Shown: positions 10,338 through 22,045 of the stretch, one piece after another | Layout: every line of letters starts with the position of its first letter | Position numbering within the stretch: position 1 is the stretch's first letter | Assembly (NCBI RefSeq): GCF_932276165.1 | Contig: NC_063997.1 | Location: 10,612,001 to 10,676,000 of the forward strand | Source of the DNA: Plutella xylostella | Taxonomy: Eukaryota; Arthropoda; Insecta; Lepidoptera; Plutellidae | Reading direction: 5' to 3' | DNA: 64,000 bases | The notes under the pieces: model-generated | Databases searched by the model: none | What the model saw: only the letters and a program-made list of their open reading frames with translations | What the model was told of the DNA's origin: nothing | Position numbers and translations under genes: made by a program

Positions 10338-10378
10338 TTCTCGACATCAGAACCAAGAGGGCCGATGTCCATTTTTGC
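10338..10378 (+). repeat. 41-bp inverted repeat, left arm
   Basis: It begins TTCTCGACATCAGAACCAAG and ends CCATTTTTGC. It is the inverse of 14419-14460 with a single one-base length difference, while the surrounding arms are strongly diverged. Confidence 0.9.
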
Positions 10379-10918
10379 AACTTTTCAGTAGAGCTAAAAT
10401 AAACTTTTAACTCAGTATAAAACAAACACAGATGTTTGTTTTGGAGTCCAAATACATTATTTCGCTCGGCTAGTTAATGACAATACATAAGCGTTTCATT
10501 TGAAAACAATTCCTATGCTATATTAGCGATAAAATCAAGTTTTGTGTCTTTGAGTATGGATATCAGCCCCATTTTTCGACTGTAAATAGTAACTTAAAGG
10601 CTCACGTCAATAAAAGACCTTACGGCTGTATAGATTTTTAAAACACTAGACCAAAAATCAAAGCCGTTATTAACATCGGACCTTTTAGTTCAAGAAAAAA
10701 GAATATCACTTTAAAAAAATCCCTATACCTATTATAACAACAGACTGTATGGTTCGGGGAAAATAGTATTAAAGTTGATTTTTGGCTTGCATATGTCTAC
10801 ATAAGATTCAATGGCTCTAAAAAATAAAAAATAACTACGGTGTACCTTAGTTTATAACTATTTGGTTCGAATTGAAATAAAATTGTACTCAAGAAAATGA
10901 AACAAATGGCCAAATTTT

Positions 10919-11030
10919 GTGTAATATACGACTCTTTGGCTCTGAAATTATTTATTATATTCAATAAAATTAAACAAAAGACCCAAATATGTGTTATATA
11001 CGACTCTTTGGTTCTGAAATAATAAATGTT
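10919..11030 (+). repeat. two direct repeats of about 72 bp
   Basis: TATACGACTCTTTGG followed by YTCTGAAAT occurs at 10919 and again at 10991. The units are AT-rich and diverged. Related words (ATGGTTC, TTTGGTTCG) occur nearby at about 10749 and 10860. They lie in the left arm of the proposed large element. Confidence 0.6.
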
Positions 11031-11239
11031 TGAAGGTTTTATTTAAAAAATAGAAATTGTAAAACAGGTATGTATAACGAATAAAACGACAAAAACAAAT
11101 GGTGGCCCTGTAAGTCGTGGTCCAAAAGTAAACGGGCGATAGGTAGCATCATTACCAGCATCAATTAGTTATATTTATGACCGTATTGCACTAGAAAATC
11201 TTTAGAAAAAATACGCTTTTATCGACAAGATGTTGTAAA

Positions 11240-13420
11240 TTCATTAGTAAAGGCCTAGAACATTTCCCCGGACTAGACTGGAAACTGAGGAAAGTCATCA
11301 TCCTACCGATAACCAGAAAGGACTACCGATACCCGCGAAGCTATCGTTCTATCACGCTATCGTGCGGAGCAGTTTGGTTTCCACAGTAAGGTAAATGTCC
11401 CTGTAGTTGATAGCGTCCCAGTAATTGATAGTTTCAACTTTATGGTTGAATAATAAGAAACCTAATTAAGTTTTTAAACGCACTTTTGTAAATATTTGAA
11501 CTTTGAAGTCTCTCAAATTGACTACCAAAGTGTAAGTATTCTGCATCGATTCAATTTGACGTTAAATTTTTTTTCGCGCGTAGCCGTTTGCATCAACGCG
11601 TTTACTTGTGTTTGGTAAATTGAATAACTAAGATCGGAGTGTTCGCCGGTATGATATCGCAGTTCATTTATGGCGTTTTACGGGTAAGTATTGTTTTTAT
11701 TATCTTTGAATGTAAATTTACTTCGCTGGTTCATGCTTCTTTTACCAATTTTTATTATATTTACTTGTTTGTGACGAGTATCATCTACTAGGACAAGAAA
11801 AAATCAAAAACCCAGTAATTGATACCCCCTATCAAGTAACGTTAATGAGTAAAATATGTTGCTCAGGCAAAAAAATGTTTAATGTTTTTATGTTTGAAAA
11901 TTACTTTACTTTTGCTATGACAGATTTTTAAAACTTTGTATTATTTTTTATTGATGACTTCATATCAATTACTGGAACACAGAATGTAAAACTACTTTGT
12001 CAATTACTGGGCGAAGTGAAAAAAATCCTTTCAAGTATTGGTACATTTTGAGACTGTTTGAATTTTCTCGGAAAATAATAAAAAACGTTTAATTAGATAC
12101 TTGATTGTAAGGAAATAATTTAGATAGAAGACTGATTTACCAAAATTTGTTACTTAGTTACCGCTTGATTTCGTAATAAAAGTTTTTCCCTAACAACGTT
12201 TTTATTATTGTCACTATTGTGTCAACTACTGGGACATTTACCTTAGTCCACAACGCTGCAGCTTGAGCGCTTCCTGCATCTTATGGCTTTAAACGCTACA
12301 AGGGCCGAACACATTCGTTCGATCGTGTGTGGCATGCGGGACTGCTGTACAAGTTGTCTCAGACGACCACGTCGCTGGCAATTGTGCAGACAGCGGCTTC
12401 ATTCCTGGACGAACGGTGTTTCTACGTTTTAGTCTAGGACGCCGACTCCACCCTGCGCAAGATCTAGAGTTCCTCAGAGCAGCTGCCTGACTCTACGTGG
12501 CCTAAATAGACGATATCCTAACACTGGTGAGCAAGTGTGGAGACGACGTGGTTTTATTGGCTAAAAGTATGTAGTTCGTCTCATCTCAGAAAGCAAACCT
12601 GGCCGTATCAAAAACTGAATCACCTGCCGGAATGGCTGGAAAAGTGGGGCATGGTGGTCAACGTGGGCACTGCGATGTTTTCCAGCCACACCTGGACGCC
12701 GGCTAAGAAGCTGCAACCCCGAAGTAATATCGTCGTCTTAAGATCCTCAGTCAATCAACTCAGTCAAGTATACCTGAGGGTGACGATTGAGCGCACGCTC
12801 ACCATGAGCGTGCAAGCGGTCAACACAGTCTACCAGGCGAAGGCCGAATGGGCTATGCTCTGTCCCATGTTGGCGTCCCGACTCCTTCTGCGCACGAACC
12901 TGGGAATCTTTAAAACATATATGCGTTTCCGTATTAATAACGCCGCTCCGGCGTACTCACTATGCTCGACGACCAACTGCAAGAGGCTCCAGGTACAGCA
13001 GACCCTGACTCTGAGGACTATCGTTGGGGCCGAATGGTACGTTAGAATTGAGGTCATCACCCGCGACCACAAGATCAAGTCGGTAGAGGAGTTTGTAATC
13101 CGTCTGCCGCGTATCATGTAAGATCCCGCCTAGAATAGGCCGCACAAACATCTTCACTACCTCAGCTCACCTATGACCGGCCGCACAAAGGCAGACCCTA
13201 TCCTTGCGAGCTCCTACTGTTGGCACCAGCCGACGAAACGGCTCCCTGAGTCTATCCACCGAACCGGACAACATTCATCGGGAGCTAAGCCGTCGTCCTA
13301 AGAATTAAGCGGCCGCATGCCACCTGACTGAATAGGCACCCGGAAGGCTGAGGAGCTGAAGGCCCGGGCTAGGAGTGAATCCCTAAAGAAGAAAATTGAC
13401 TTGCTTGTAGAATTCGTAGT
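11240..13420 (+). pseudogene. decayed jockey-type LINE reverse transcriptase
   Basis: Fragments read in order like a non-LTR retrotransposon reverse transcriptase. Near 11265-11345 are WKLRKVIILPI and YRYPRSYRSI (palm region). Near 12245-12420 comes a stretch rich in arginines. From 12537 to 13121 a 194-codon open frame has LPEWLEKWGMVVNVG, then YLRVTIERTLTMS, AMLCPMLASRLLLRTNLGIF and LQVQQTLTLRTIVGAEWYV, which are the thumb and C-terminal motifs of jockey-clade enzymes. Frameshifts and stops break the rest, and the catalytic FADD-type motif is not recognisable. An 855-bp DNA element (11389-12243) is inserted within it. It is not functional. Confidence in the family is fairly high; clade assignment is by memory of motif order. 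Confidence 0.75.
11389..12243. mobile_element. 855-bp TA-flanked element inside the LINE
   Basis: AGGTAAATGTCCCTGTAGTT on the left and the inverse of AACTACTGGGACATTTACCT on the right form 22-bp inverted ends with one mismatch, and TA flanks both sides. LINE-like sequence resumes directly after it. The interior is AT-rich and non-coding but repeats the word CAGTAATTGATA, or its inverse ATCAATTACTG, at about 11418, 11812, 11966 and 12000. These may be subterminal transposase-binding sites. This is consistent with a Tc1/mariner-type MITE. Confidence 0.8.
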
Positions 13421-13639
13421 TACTTCACCAGCCAGACAGACGAACCTTAAAGATAAAAATTCTGAACACTTCTGCTTCCTTTGCCGCCTATTTTGAAGGA
13501 AGGAAATTGCAACTTTATTATTTATCCTGTCTCCTTCCTATCTGCATGAGTAGGTATCCCAAGACCTCAGAATCGTACGGCTTCTTTGAAAGTATCGTAC
13601 TGTAGGGACCATTTAAATATAAAAATCTTGTATGTCTTA

Positions 13640-13725
13640 AATAAATAGATAAGATAATAATATGAATTCTATATATCTCACGAACAAGGATAAGTAAAAT
13701 CGGTGGGCTTATTACTTAAAGTAAG
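13640..13725 (-). mobile_element. LINE 3'-end remnant
   Basis: AAATCGGTGGGCTTATTACT with an upstream AATAAATAGATAAGATAATA matches the pattern of the remnants at 165-235 and 5440-5545, read on the minus strand. Only the 3' end is present. Confidence 0.35.
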
Positions 13726-14418
13726 TCAATCAGGCAGGTAGGTGGAGAGATTTTCCACCTATCTACCAGATTGACTTGGCAATCGCACTAAGCAATGTAA
13801 TTTAATAAACTCATATTAGTTGTGAGGTATATAGTGTTTTCAAGTCAATCTAATTATTTAAGACATACAAGATTTTTGCTTATAACTTAAAATAGGAGAA
13901 CACTTTAGTAGAAACTGATAAAATAAACTTACTTCGTATTAAGTACGTGAAACCACAATTTTTTTACGGTTGCGAGGCTTTTTTCCAAGTTATGTTTTTG
14001 ATGGCATTATGTTTGTCTCGCTCATACTCTGTGAAAAAACTAGTGCTGTCTCTTTTTAATTCGGGGTTTTATGAACTTAACTGAATATGTTTCGAACCAT
14101 AAGGTCTGATCTGAAAATGTGACCGCATAGAAGTGATATTTAGTTGGACAAAAGGGTACGTTATTGATATGAGATCAACTATTTGCAAGTACTTCTGGAC
14201 TGTTGTTTACAACCGACCGTAAAAAATAACATTATTTTCATATTTGTACAGCCATGACGACTGAAATTATAAACAGTCTGTATGGTTCCAGTGTACTGTG
14301 GATATGCGACCACTTTTAAGAAATTGAACTTTTGAACAAAAAGAGATAGAGATACGTGAGTTAGACTAAAAGAAAGAGAACAAAAAACTGATATAAGATC
14401 TCTTAAAAAGTGATTTTC

Positions 14419-14460
14419 GCAAAAAGTGGACATCGGCCCTCTTGGTTCTGATGTCGAGAA
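14419..14460 (+). repeat. 41-bp inverted repeat, right arm
   Basis: It begins GCAAAAAGTGGACATCGGCC and ends GATGTCGAGAA. It is the inverse partner of 10338-10378, about 4 kb away. Confidence 0.9.
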
Positions 14461-14471
14461 TTTTTTGTTGC

Positions 14472-15388
14472 CATATGAATCAGAAACAGAGGAAAGAACA
14501 TCATGGAAAACCATCTTTGTTTTAAACATACAGCATTTCTCGTAATTTTCTTGAACTGTCATCCATAGAAGAACTATAGAAGGTCACGCAAAATAAAATT
14601 AAAACTTAAAATATTTAATTTTGTACCAGTGACATGCAAAAAACTGATCTGGGGCGACTATTTTCATAAAATTTATAAAAGTGTCAATATCTCAAAAACT
14701 ATCGACATTTTACTTAAGTCATATAGCGATATTCTGGTCACTCCTAAGCTGTACTATCAGCCCTCCAAGGCATGACGTAAACTTTTGGAATATCCTGTAT
14801 AGGATGAGGTTTTTTACCGTATGAATCATATACATATGAATCAGGATTTTGCATAAAACCTTAAGTAGTTCATAATACATTCACACTATAGTGTTGTATA
14901 TTTTTTTTTCATAAATCTGTAACCCAAGAGCATTACATGAAACTCACATTGAAGAATCATACTCAGAAAACAGAATTTTTACAGGAGAAATATTAATCAT
15001 AAGGTTACCTGAACCAATACCATATGAATCAGACATTGACCTTCTTTTCACCTGGATGTAGGCATACTAGGAGCACCTCCATCTACTGGCTGGTGCGTTG
15101 GAGAGCTGGCTTCTAGCGATCGGATAGCCAGACTCCCATTGCCACTACATGACCAAGTATGGTCATCAACATGTTACGACATATGAATCAGTACCACATG
15201 CCGGACACTCCTTAATTATTGATTCATATAAAAACTTACGTATTTATAAGTACTAAATATTTTTTTTATAAAAGGAAATCTCATTTCCCTTTGATAAAAT
15301 TTTAATTTATGTTAATAAATTAAAAGGGAAATGTGATACAGAACATTTTGTTCCTGAAGCTGGCAAACGGACGCCCTATATGAATCAG
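14472..15388. repeat. dispersed CATATGAATCAG motif array
   Basis: The 12-mer CATATGAATCAG, or a version with one or two changes, occurs at 14472, 14818, 14833, 15021, 15180 and 15377, all in one orientation, plus the inverted GATTCATATA at 15221. A related inverse, CTGATTTATATG, sits at 10200 near the opposite end of the proposed element. The spacing is irregular (about 160-350 bases), so this is not a tandem satellite. It looks like a set of protein-binding sites near a transposon end. Confidence 0.7.
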
Positions 15389-15740
15389 AATAACACACTT
15401 CAAATATTTTTTTTCAGTACTGAAACAGCATTTTCTGAAAAAAATAGATTGGTTACAAATAGAGATAGAGCTAGACTGTATTGAAAAAAAATTACGTGTC
15501 ATTATCTTAATTAGTTACAGAGATATCTTCAACGCCGCCGAAAATACGGTCCCCGAAGAATCACCCTTGTATCAGTAATAAGCAAAATGAACTTTCTAAG
15601 AATTAAATTTAAACACGTTAATCACACGTAAAAACTCAGATTGCAAAGAAACTTAAAACATTTCAGCAACCAAAACTACTCACATTATCAGATAGATAAC
15701 GATAACCAGAATCGGGATTTAAACTTGAAACTCTCAAGTT

Positions 15741-15789
15741 CAGTGCGACTCCGCCGCCGCCGCCGCCGCCGCCGCCGCCAGTGCGACTC
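15741..15789. repeat. (CCG)n tract between direct repeats
   Basis: About ten CCG units (15751-15779) are bracketed by the direct repeat CAGTGCGACTC on both sides. The tract lies just upstream of a possible 5'UTR exon. The open frames across it code only for arginine or glycine runs. Confidence 0.85.
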
Positions 15790-16010
15790 GACCCACCGGG
15801 CTGCGCGCACGCAACACGCATGACTCGGCGCGACCATACAAACATTACTCCCATACAAAAGAATTCAACGAGGAGTCTGAACTTTCAAAAAAATGTGCTA
15901 AGTGTTATTTATTTCTAGTGTGGTTTCAGTGATGATTTTGAACAGTTTTTAGTGTTATATTTACCTAGGAAGGCTTGGAGTGATTAGCCGGTATTCTTAT
16001 TGACTATAAG
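15790..16010 (+). promoter_or_regulatory. possible non-coding first exon and promoter
   Basis: A GC-rich segment (GGGCTGCGCGCACGCAACAC) passes into a stretch that ends at a near-ideal splice donor, GACTATAAG/GTAAGATT (GT at 16011). The internal ATGs open only very short frames, as expected of a 5'UTR. The arrangement suggests a promoter with an untranslated first exon on the plus strand feeding a gene beyond the window or far downstream. It could be an alternative promoter of the gene with exons at 6372-7918 only if its coding exons lie further right. No transcript evidence can be read here. Confidence 0.35.
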
Positions 16011-18339
16011 GTAAGATTGTCGCATGTTTGTTTTTTATTTTAGATACGGCTGCTGTAGTTTAGTCTGTGCTATCAATTTATTAAAATAGATTGAAAAGGT
16101 GAAATCGTTTAAAAACAAGATAAATATTATATTTTATAAAATGTTCTGCAAAACAAGCTTACTTATTAATTAAACTGAAGCCAATTATCAAACAATTTTC
16201 CAATGAAAGTCAAAGAGCAATGCTGCAACAGAAGTGACACAACACAACTTAGATTCTTTCACAATTTCTAGATAAAACAGTCGATTGAAACAATGAGTTC
16301 GAGCACGCTATGTCGCTTCTTTCACTTATTTTGTTACTAACTAGTCATTTATTATCGCGAGTCATATTAGATTATACTTGCTTTTACTATTAGTTATAGG
16401 GGAAGAAGATGGGTGATAATTTATCTTAGTACTTCTGTTTTATTTCTCGCTGTTGCTTGATAAATATATGTATAGACGGGTAAATTTATACATTACTATT
16501 ATTATAACATGATTGTCATGACAATTTCACTGTTCAGACTTGCTAGTTTTTCCTATTTTAATCCCCTACGCAAAAAGTCGAGACGCCGAATGTTATAAGT
16601 TTGATACATGTGTCGGTGTATTTGGGTATCTGTATGTGTAATTGTATGACATCTCTTTATGTTCAAAACCATTTCATTGTGCCTTAGATTGCAATAAGTT
16701 CTGTAACTGTACCTTATTTTACAAACTAAGAATACCTATACACATATCATTCCTACTTTCCTAAGGGTTAAGACTGAGACATAATTTTGTTTCCAATTGT
16801 GTCTCACTATTTCAAAGTTTAGTAGTATTAACACGTTTTCATCCATCATCTGTGTGTCTTTTGTTTATAAAATTGTTTTAATTACAAGATTAATTATAAA
16901 AGCTTGTAGATAAATCGATTTACTATTAGATAAATACGGAAGTGCTACTACATATTTTTTTATATTTTCTCAAAAACCAGTTTCTTTTGAGAAATCAATA
17001 AGAAAGTCAGACGAAATTGAGTAGTGAAGAAATTTTGTTTTATGATAGCATTAAATGTTCAGCAAGATGATGCTAATTCAAAGTATTGATACTTAAAAAT
17101 ACTCGAAGGAGTTTAATCTCATAACATTGAATATCAGTTTAGGTAGGTACTAGGCCCACCGAAAGTAAAACATTTCTAAGTATACAAATATTAACTCTAT
17201 ATTATGTCCCTTGCACAACAATGCAATCAATTCATTGATTGTATTAAAATTAATCGTATTTCAGTGATTATCCCGTTATATATTTGGTAACCGATAACTA
17301 ACTGGAAACCAATTACCAAACACCTAAACTGATTTCTCCAGTTTTATCCAAACGCGCGCTGAACACGCAAAACCTTGCAACAAAAAATTGCGTAATAATT
17401 ATAATTTTTTAAGTTTTTATAACGAACAATACCGCCTTCGTGGAAGTTGATATTAAATTACTGTAGCGAAACTTTTTGGGTGATAAAATAGTAAAAAAAC
17501 TAATGATTAACAAGCATAACGTTTTTATTGAATATTTTAGTTATAGCTGCTGTAGTTTGTTAAATCTTTTGCTATGTCAAATGTAAGTAGGTTGTTTATA
17601 ATGTAACAAAAATATTAGGGATAGTATGTCGGAAGTTTGCAACAAAAATAAGTTTTCATTTACATTTTGGTGCAGTTATGTAACTAAACAACATACATAC
17701 GGAACCTTACAATAAATTCAGAAGACGTGATGTATCGACGAACTACTAGTTACATAACCGCCAAAATGATTTCTAAAATAGTAATTAATTTATGCAAATA
17801 ACAATTTATGTTCAAGTAAATATATCCGGATATCATGACCCAGTTATTACTATCCTTTATTATTTTCCGGTAGATTTTTAATGTAAATTTGTAGGTTTAA
17901 AATGTTGTTATGCATTCTGGTTTTAATAGCAACTTATTTTTCTTTATTTTAATCAAATATTTTAGAAGAATATGTAATCTAATGATTGAATTTCAATTAT
18001 GTAGCTATTGTTTATGTATTTAAGAATTCTATATTAGCCAGAATGGGGAGTGGCTGCGTGGAGTCAGAGTGAGTGGTAATTAAATGGGAGATCTTTCCTC
18101 GGCAGAAAGAAATTTTAAAAAATATACTCGTATATACATAAAAAACAGTTTCATTTCTGCAAGAGGACCAATTAAAATTTAACTGTTTACTAGATGAAAG
18201 TTTCAGCATACAGACAGAGTAAAATGTAGGTATGTATTCAGTAATACAAAAACATGCAATCGCGATGAAATAGTTCCACATAAAAATGGCAACACCGAAT
18301 GACCAAATTTAGATATGATAAAGAAAATAGTTTTAGTTG
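16011..18339. other. long AT-rich non-coding stretch
   Basis: No exon, RNA gene or clear repeat ends seen. It would be intron if the donor at 16011 is real. Confidence 0.5.
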
Positions 18340-18467
18340 GTAGGTGATATTCTGATGCACTGTTGAATGTACTTTAAAATTGCATACGGTATCATTAAGC
18401 TAGCTTTTTCCGCTTAGGAGTAATTTTTAATATTGTCTCTATAACTTTTTGATTGCTCGTGAGTGTA
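18340..18467. mobile_element. MITE with CACTCACGGG ends, right half only
   Basis: The segment TCTGATGCACTGTTGAATGT through ATTGCTCGTGAGTGTA matches the right half of the family copy at 51134-51430. The left end is missing. Confidence 0.6.
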
Positions 18468-19784
18468 CAAATGTGTATGTCCCTACTACGAGTCTGCTTG
18501 TTCCTTCAGAGTCGCCGATCATTCTGAGTATGCATTTTATGCATACATTATCAAGTTCGTTGCCATCAGTTAATGGTAATATGCATAATGCATATGCAAC
18601 AGGAATGTATGTGGCATCTTCTTGTATGAAAAGTGAATTTACATGTCGAATGCAATTTTCAGATAGGTACCTACGTAGTAACATGCCATATAATTGATTG
18701 CGGATTGCTTTTTTAATTATGAATACGATGCAGTAAAAATTACTATAAATTGGATGCAGCGTATTATAATTTATAATCAATGTTCTTAATATGTATATCA
18801 TATTTAGTATGGACTAGGATAGTAAGATTATCAAGATATAAGATCTTTGAATTAGTATCTAATAATATTTAAAACGATATTCTTCATTCGTTCACAAACA
18901 AACAGACAAAGTTACAAAAAACTTATTCTAGCAAAATAATATTATGTGTTTTCTACCAGAACACCTTATAAAGTCAAATCGAAGCTCAGTTATAAGTTAA
19001 TATTAAATCACAGTCGTATGAATTATATTATCAATGGTGACGAATTTGACTGGGCTAACTCGTTGAATCTTGTATGAATTTATACTATTCTTATTTTTTG
19101 TTTCATAGTGATTGACAACCAATGCCAACAAACTGATTTTTTTATGTGATCTCATCCAGTCATTCTAATTATTACAGACCCAGAAAGCACATTCTGAAAA
19201 TAATCTTAAAGTCTAACTCTGGACTAGATATAATTGTTATGTATATTTAAGAGTAAAATGTAGTCCTTCTTACATCCACAAAATCATAGAACTAACAGTA
19301 GCCTAGAACTGGCACCAACGAACCTCGATCGTGCTATAATTATTCCATTTAAGGACTCTATCTAATCGACGTCTTAACGGTATATGACTACCCCACGTAC
19401 TACGCTACCAGTTAAGCAAGACCTGCCTCTCCCCTTGCTTGTGTATTGACTGCGGTATCCCGAGGGGCAAGAGGCCAAAAAGTTGGAGACCAAGAGGTTC
19501 TGGTTGCTCTTGTAGCGTGAAGATCCGAAGTAATCCGCGGCAAGTTAAAGGTTTTTGGAGTAAAACGGTTAAGTGAGACGTTTTTAAATTGAAACGTGAG
19601 TGCGGATAATGAGTAAAAACAATTTACAACGGGTCTTTCTGCGTTTGTTGTTTAAAATTAGTTTTTACACGTCAATACTTGATTATTTATACTTATGTTT
19701 CTGTAAAACTGTCGAAAAAGAATTGAATATAGTATAAGGCTGATGTAAATAAGTGTTTTTCAACCCAACCTATTTTAAACCAAT
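18468..19784. other. non-coding AT-rich stretch
   Basis: Nothing supported. A somewhat GC-rich patch at about 19385-19520 (CCCGAGGGGCAAGAGGCC) has no convincing open frame or splice sites. Confidence 0.45.
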
Positions 19785-19986
19785 GTACTCTCGTGAGCAA
19801 TGTAAATGTTCCAGTGACAGCACCAAATTACTCCTAAACGAAAAACGCTAGCTTATTGACGCTGTCTGCACTATTGAAGTACATTAATTTAACAGTTCAT
19901 CAGATTATTAACAACTAAAACTTCAGTGTTATTAAGTTCAAATTTTAAATTATATTTTTTTTAAAGTAAACTTTTTCAACTGTATA
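19785..19986. mobile_element. MITE with CACTCACGGG ends, right end eroded
   Basis: The left end TACTCTCGTGAGCAATG and the interior AAATTACTCCTAAACGAAAA, then GTACATTAATTTAACAG, match the copy at 3359. The right end breaks off near CTTTTTCAACTGTATA. Confidence 0.55.
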
Positions 19987-21600
19987 AAAAAATATATTTT
20001 CAATCCTGAAGTACCTACCCTGGCCTTTCTAAAAAAGAGAACCACAAAAATAATACATTCAGTAATTATATACAGGCCAATACTGTCTTGACTACCCCAT
20101 TATCACAACCATCTCCATAGACTTTTCTTGCTGACCGTCCTTATAGCGCGGGATAATTACGCTAACCGTACTTAACAGTACTAATGCGGAATAATGGGGA
20201 TCTATTAAAATATCTCATCCCGAGTTAGCTGACGACCATGCGCGCTGCGCGTGCACAGCAAATGTGCTTCTGACTTGTAATGTTGGTTTTTACTATTATT
20301 ATTATTACAGTTGTAGGCTATTTTTATTCTGCTTTCTTTTGTTGTACATCATACAAACGAGTGGTTATATTTTTTTAATATTAAATCCGTTATAAGCAAT
20401 CTTTATCTTATGGTGTCGGTGACAAACACAAGAGCAAGCTAGTTACTAAGTTTGTCCCCATGGTTAAAAGTATTGGCCAGTCAGTAATCGTCGGGCCGGA
20501 GGTATGCAAGCAACAGATGATGTATCACTCGAGGAGGTTCCTTCTGTGCAAAATAAGCATAAATGATTGCTATGGATCTAACTACGACCTCAAAAATATT
20601 GTCGTATCATGGTTTCGTTATAACTATCACCCATCGCAGATGTGCCTGTATAATCTTGAGCCATCCAATTGATTCAACTATGCTAACTCTCAATGATGTG
20701 TGGAAATCACTGTCTAGGCTACGCTTAGGGGGTCACTTCATATTTCGAAAATCTAAGTTTCGGAGCACTGCTGCGCGAGCCACGACTCTGTATTGTTGTA
20801 TAAAATGTGCTTCACGACAGGTCTCGTTCGTTTTTCGTCAGTATAGATAGAGTAACCTTCCAGGCTGAGCATCGTAATTGGCTGAGCCGAGATAAGTAGA
20901 GGGATAGACTCACACGTGCTAAGTGCAGGAATGAATTTGAGTTCAAGTGAAGGCGAAGTGTTAGAGCAATGATATGGAATTGTCTGATTGGATATCTAAT
21001 TTCCGAATGGCATGCCAAAGTTAACCTTACGGTATTATATACTACAGAATCCCATAGATTATTATAGGATATAACAAGGTCTTCTTCCTAGCGAGTCTAT
21101 TACATACAATAGCAATAGCTTATCATAATATTATTGCATATAATATACCTAATATTATCTACCGCCCTTGGCTTGTCATGTGTCCATCACAACATCCAAA
21201 GTATTTAAATTTATAGTATAGTCATGTGGTTTTCTATTCGCGTCCACATTAAAGTAAAAGTTGCTATTACAATAGGTTATATAATCTTACAAAATACCCG
21301 AAGCTATTGTCACTAAGATCTTTGAAGTCATAATCTCAGCACCACATAGCTAATTCAGGTCAAAATTCTACCTTAGTTCTTTTATGTGTGTTATTTGTAA
21401 AAAACTGCGTAAAGGTTTGCCGGAGAATAGGCATGGGCCTTTCGTAAACACCGTTTTATGAACCATCATCAAACTAAATAACTTAATACATTGTAAAATG
21501 TGGTATTTGGGTTAGCGTAAACAAACTAAAGAACAGTTATGTGCATTCTTAAAAGTTTATATCTCTTCATTAGACAATTTTTTAAAATAATGCAACCATT
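19987..21600. other. non-coding stretch
   Basis: No supported gene. A mildly GC-rich patch lies at about 20220-20270 (GACCATGCGCGCTGCGCGTG). Short ORFs at 20460-20850 have no codon bias or protein-like pattern. Confidence 0.45.
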
Positions 21601-21730
21601 GCCCCAATTTTACAAACTTTTGTAATATCCCGATGCGCTGTTAAATATTATACTTCAATCATTTTTCTACTTTCATGACTTCAATATTAGCGCTATGTGA
21701 CTGAAACTTTTTCATTGCTCGTAAGAGTAG
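21601..21730. mobile_element. MITE with CACTCACGGG ends, right half
   Basis: CCCGATGCGCTGTTAAATAT and the terminal ACTTTTTCATTGCTCGTAAG match the right half of the family. The left end is not seen. Confidence 0.5.
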
Positions 21731-21802
21731 TTTCATTTTATACAACGTTTTGTATTTGCAAAAAGGCAGACTACAGTTTTTTTTAAATAATCCTAAAATC
21801 TA

Positions 21803-22045
21803 CACACACACACACAGGGTAGGCAGAGGTGCATTGCTGCACCCACTTTTCGCCAGAGTGTTATGTTAGTCCCAATGTAATAGGAGGCGGGCCTATTGCC
21901 ATTGTACGGGCACATCCAAGACCCGAGAACAAATATCTGTGTTTAAACAAATATCTGCACCAGCCGGGAATCGAACCCGGGACCATCGGCTCAGTAGTCA
22001 GGGTCACTAACCACTACGCCATTCGGTCGTCTATTAAACCTAAGG
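21803..22045 (-). mobile_element. full-length tRNA-derived SINE, minus strand
   Basis: Reverse-complement copy of the SINE at 43961. The inverted B box (GGAATCGAACC) is at about 21967 and the inverted A box (CCACTACGCCA) at about 22011. The 3' tail is a (TG)n run (plus-strand ACACAC) instead of poly-T. A perfect 12-bp target duplication, TCCTAAAATCTA, flanks it at 21791-21802 and 22046-22057. The family is transcribed by RNA polymerase III and mobilised by LINE machinery (established for SINEs in general). Confidence 0.85.

Larger units (their letters stand above)
10170..15567. mobile_element. possible 5.4 kb transposon with 14-bp inverted ends
   Basis: AGGGTGATTCTTCG at 10170-10183 and its exact inverse CGAAGAATCACCCT at 15554-15567 bound the region. 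TGT flanks both ends. The arms share further diverged inverted matches, including a 41-bp pair (10338-10378 and 14419-14460) and TCAATAACTCAAAAACTA/TCAATATCTCAAAAACTA. The right arm carries repeated CATATGAATCAG motifs and the left arm a 72-bp-period repeat. A decayed jockey-type LINE sits in the middle and is itself interrupted. No intact transposase frame is visible. It may be an old non-autonomous DNA element or two related fold-back halves pushed apart by insertions. Confidence 0.45.

Noticed and set aside
12830..13157. 95- and 65-codon minus-strand ORFs
   Set aside because: They lie opposite the jockey-type reverse-transcriptase frame and are its shadows.
15641..15854. 60- and 63-codon ORFs with arginine or glycine runs
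   Set aside because: They are produced by the CCG microsatellite in different frames and have no other protein features.
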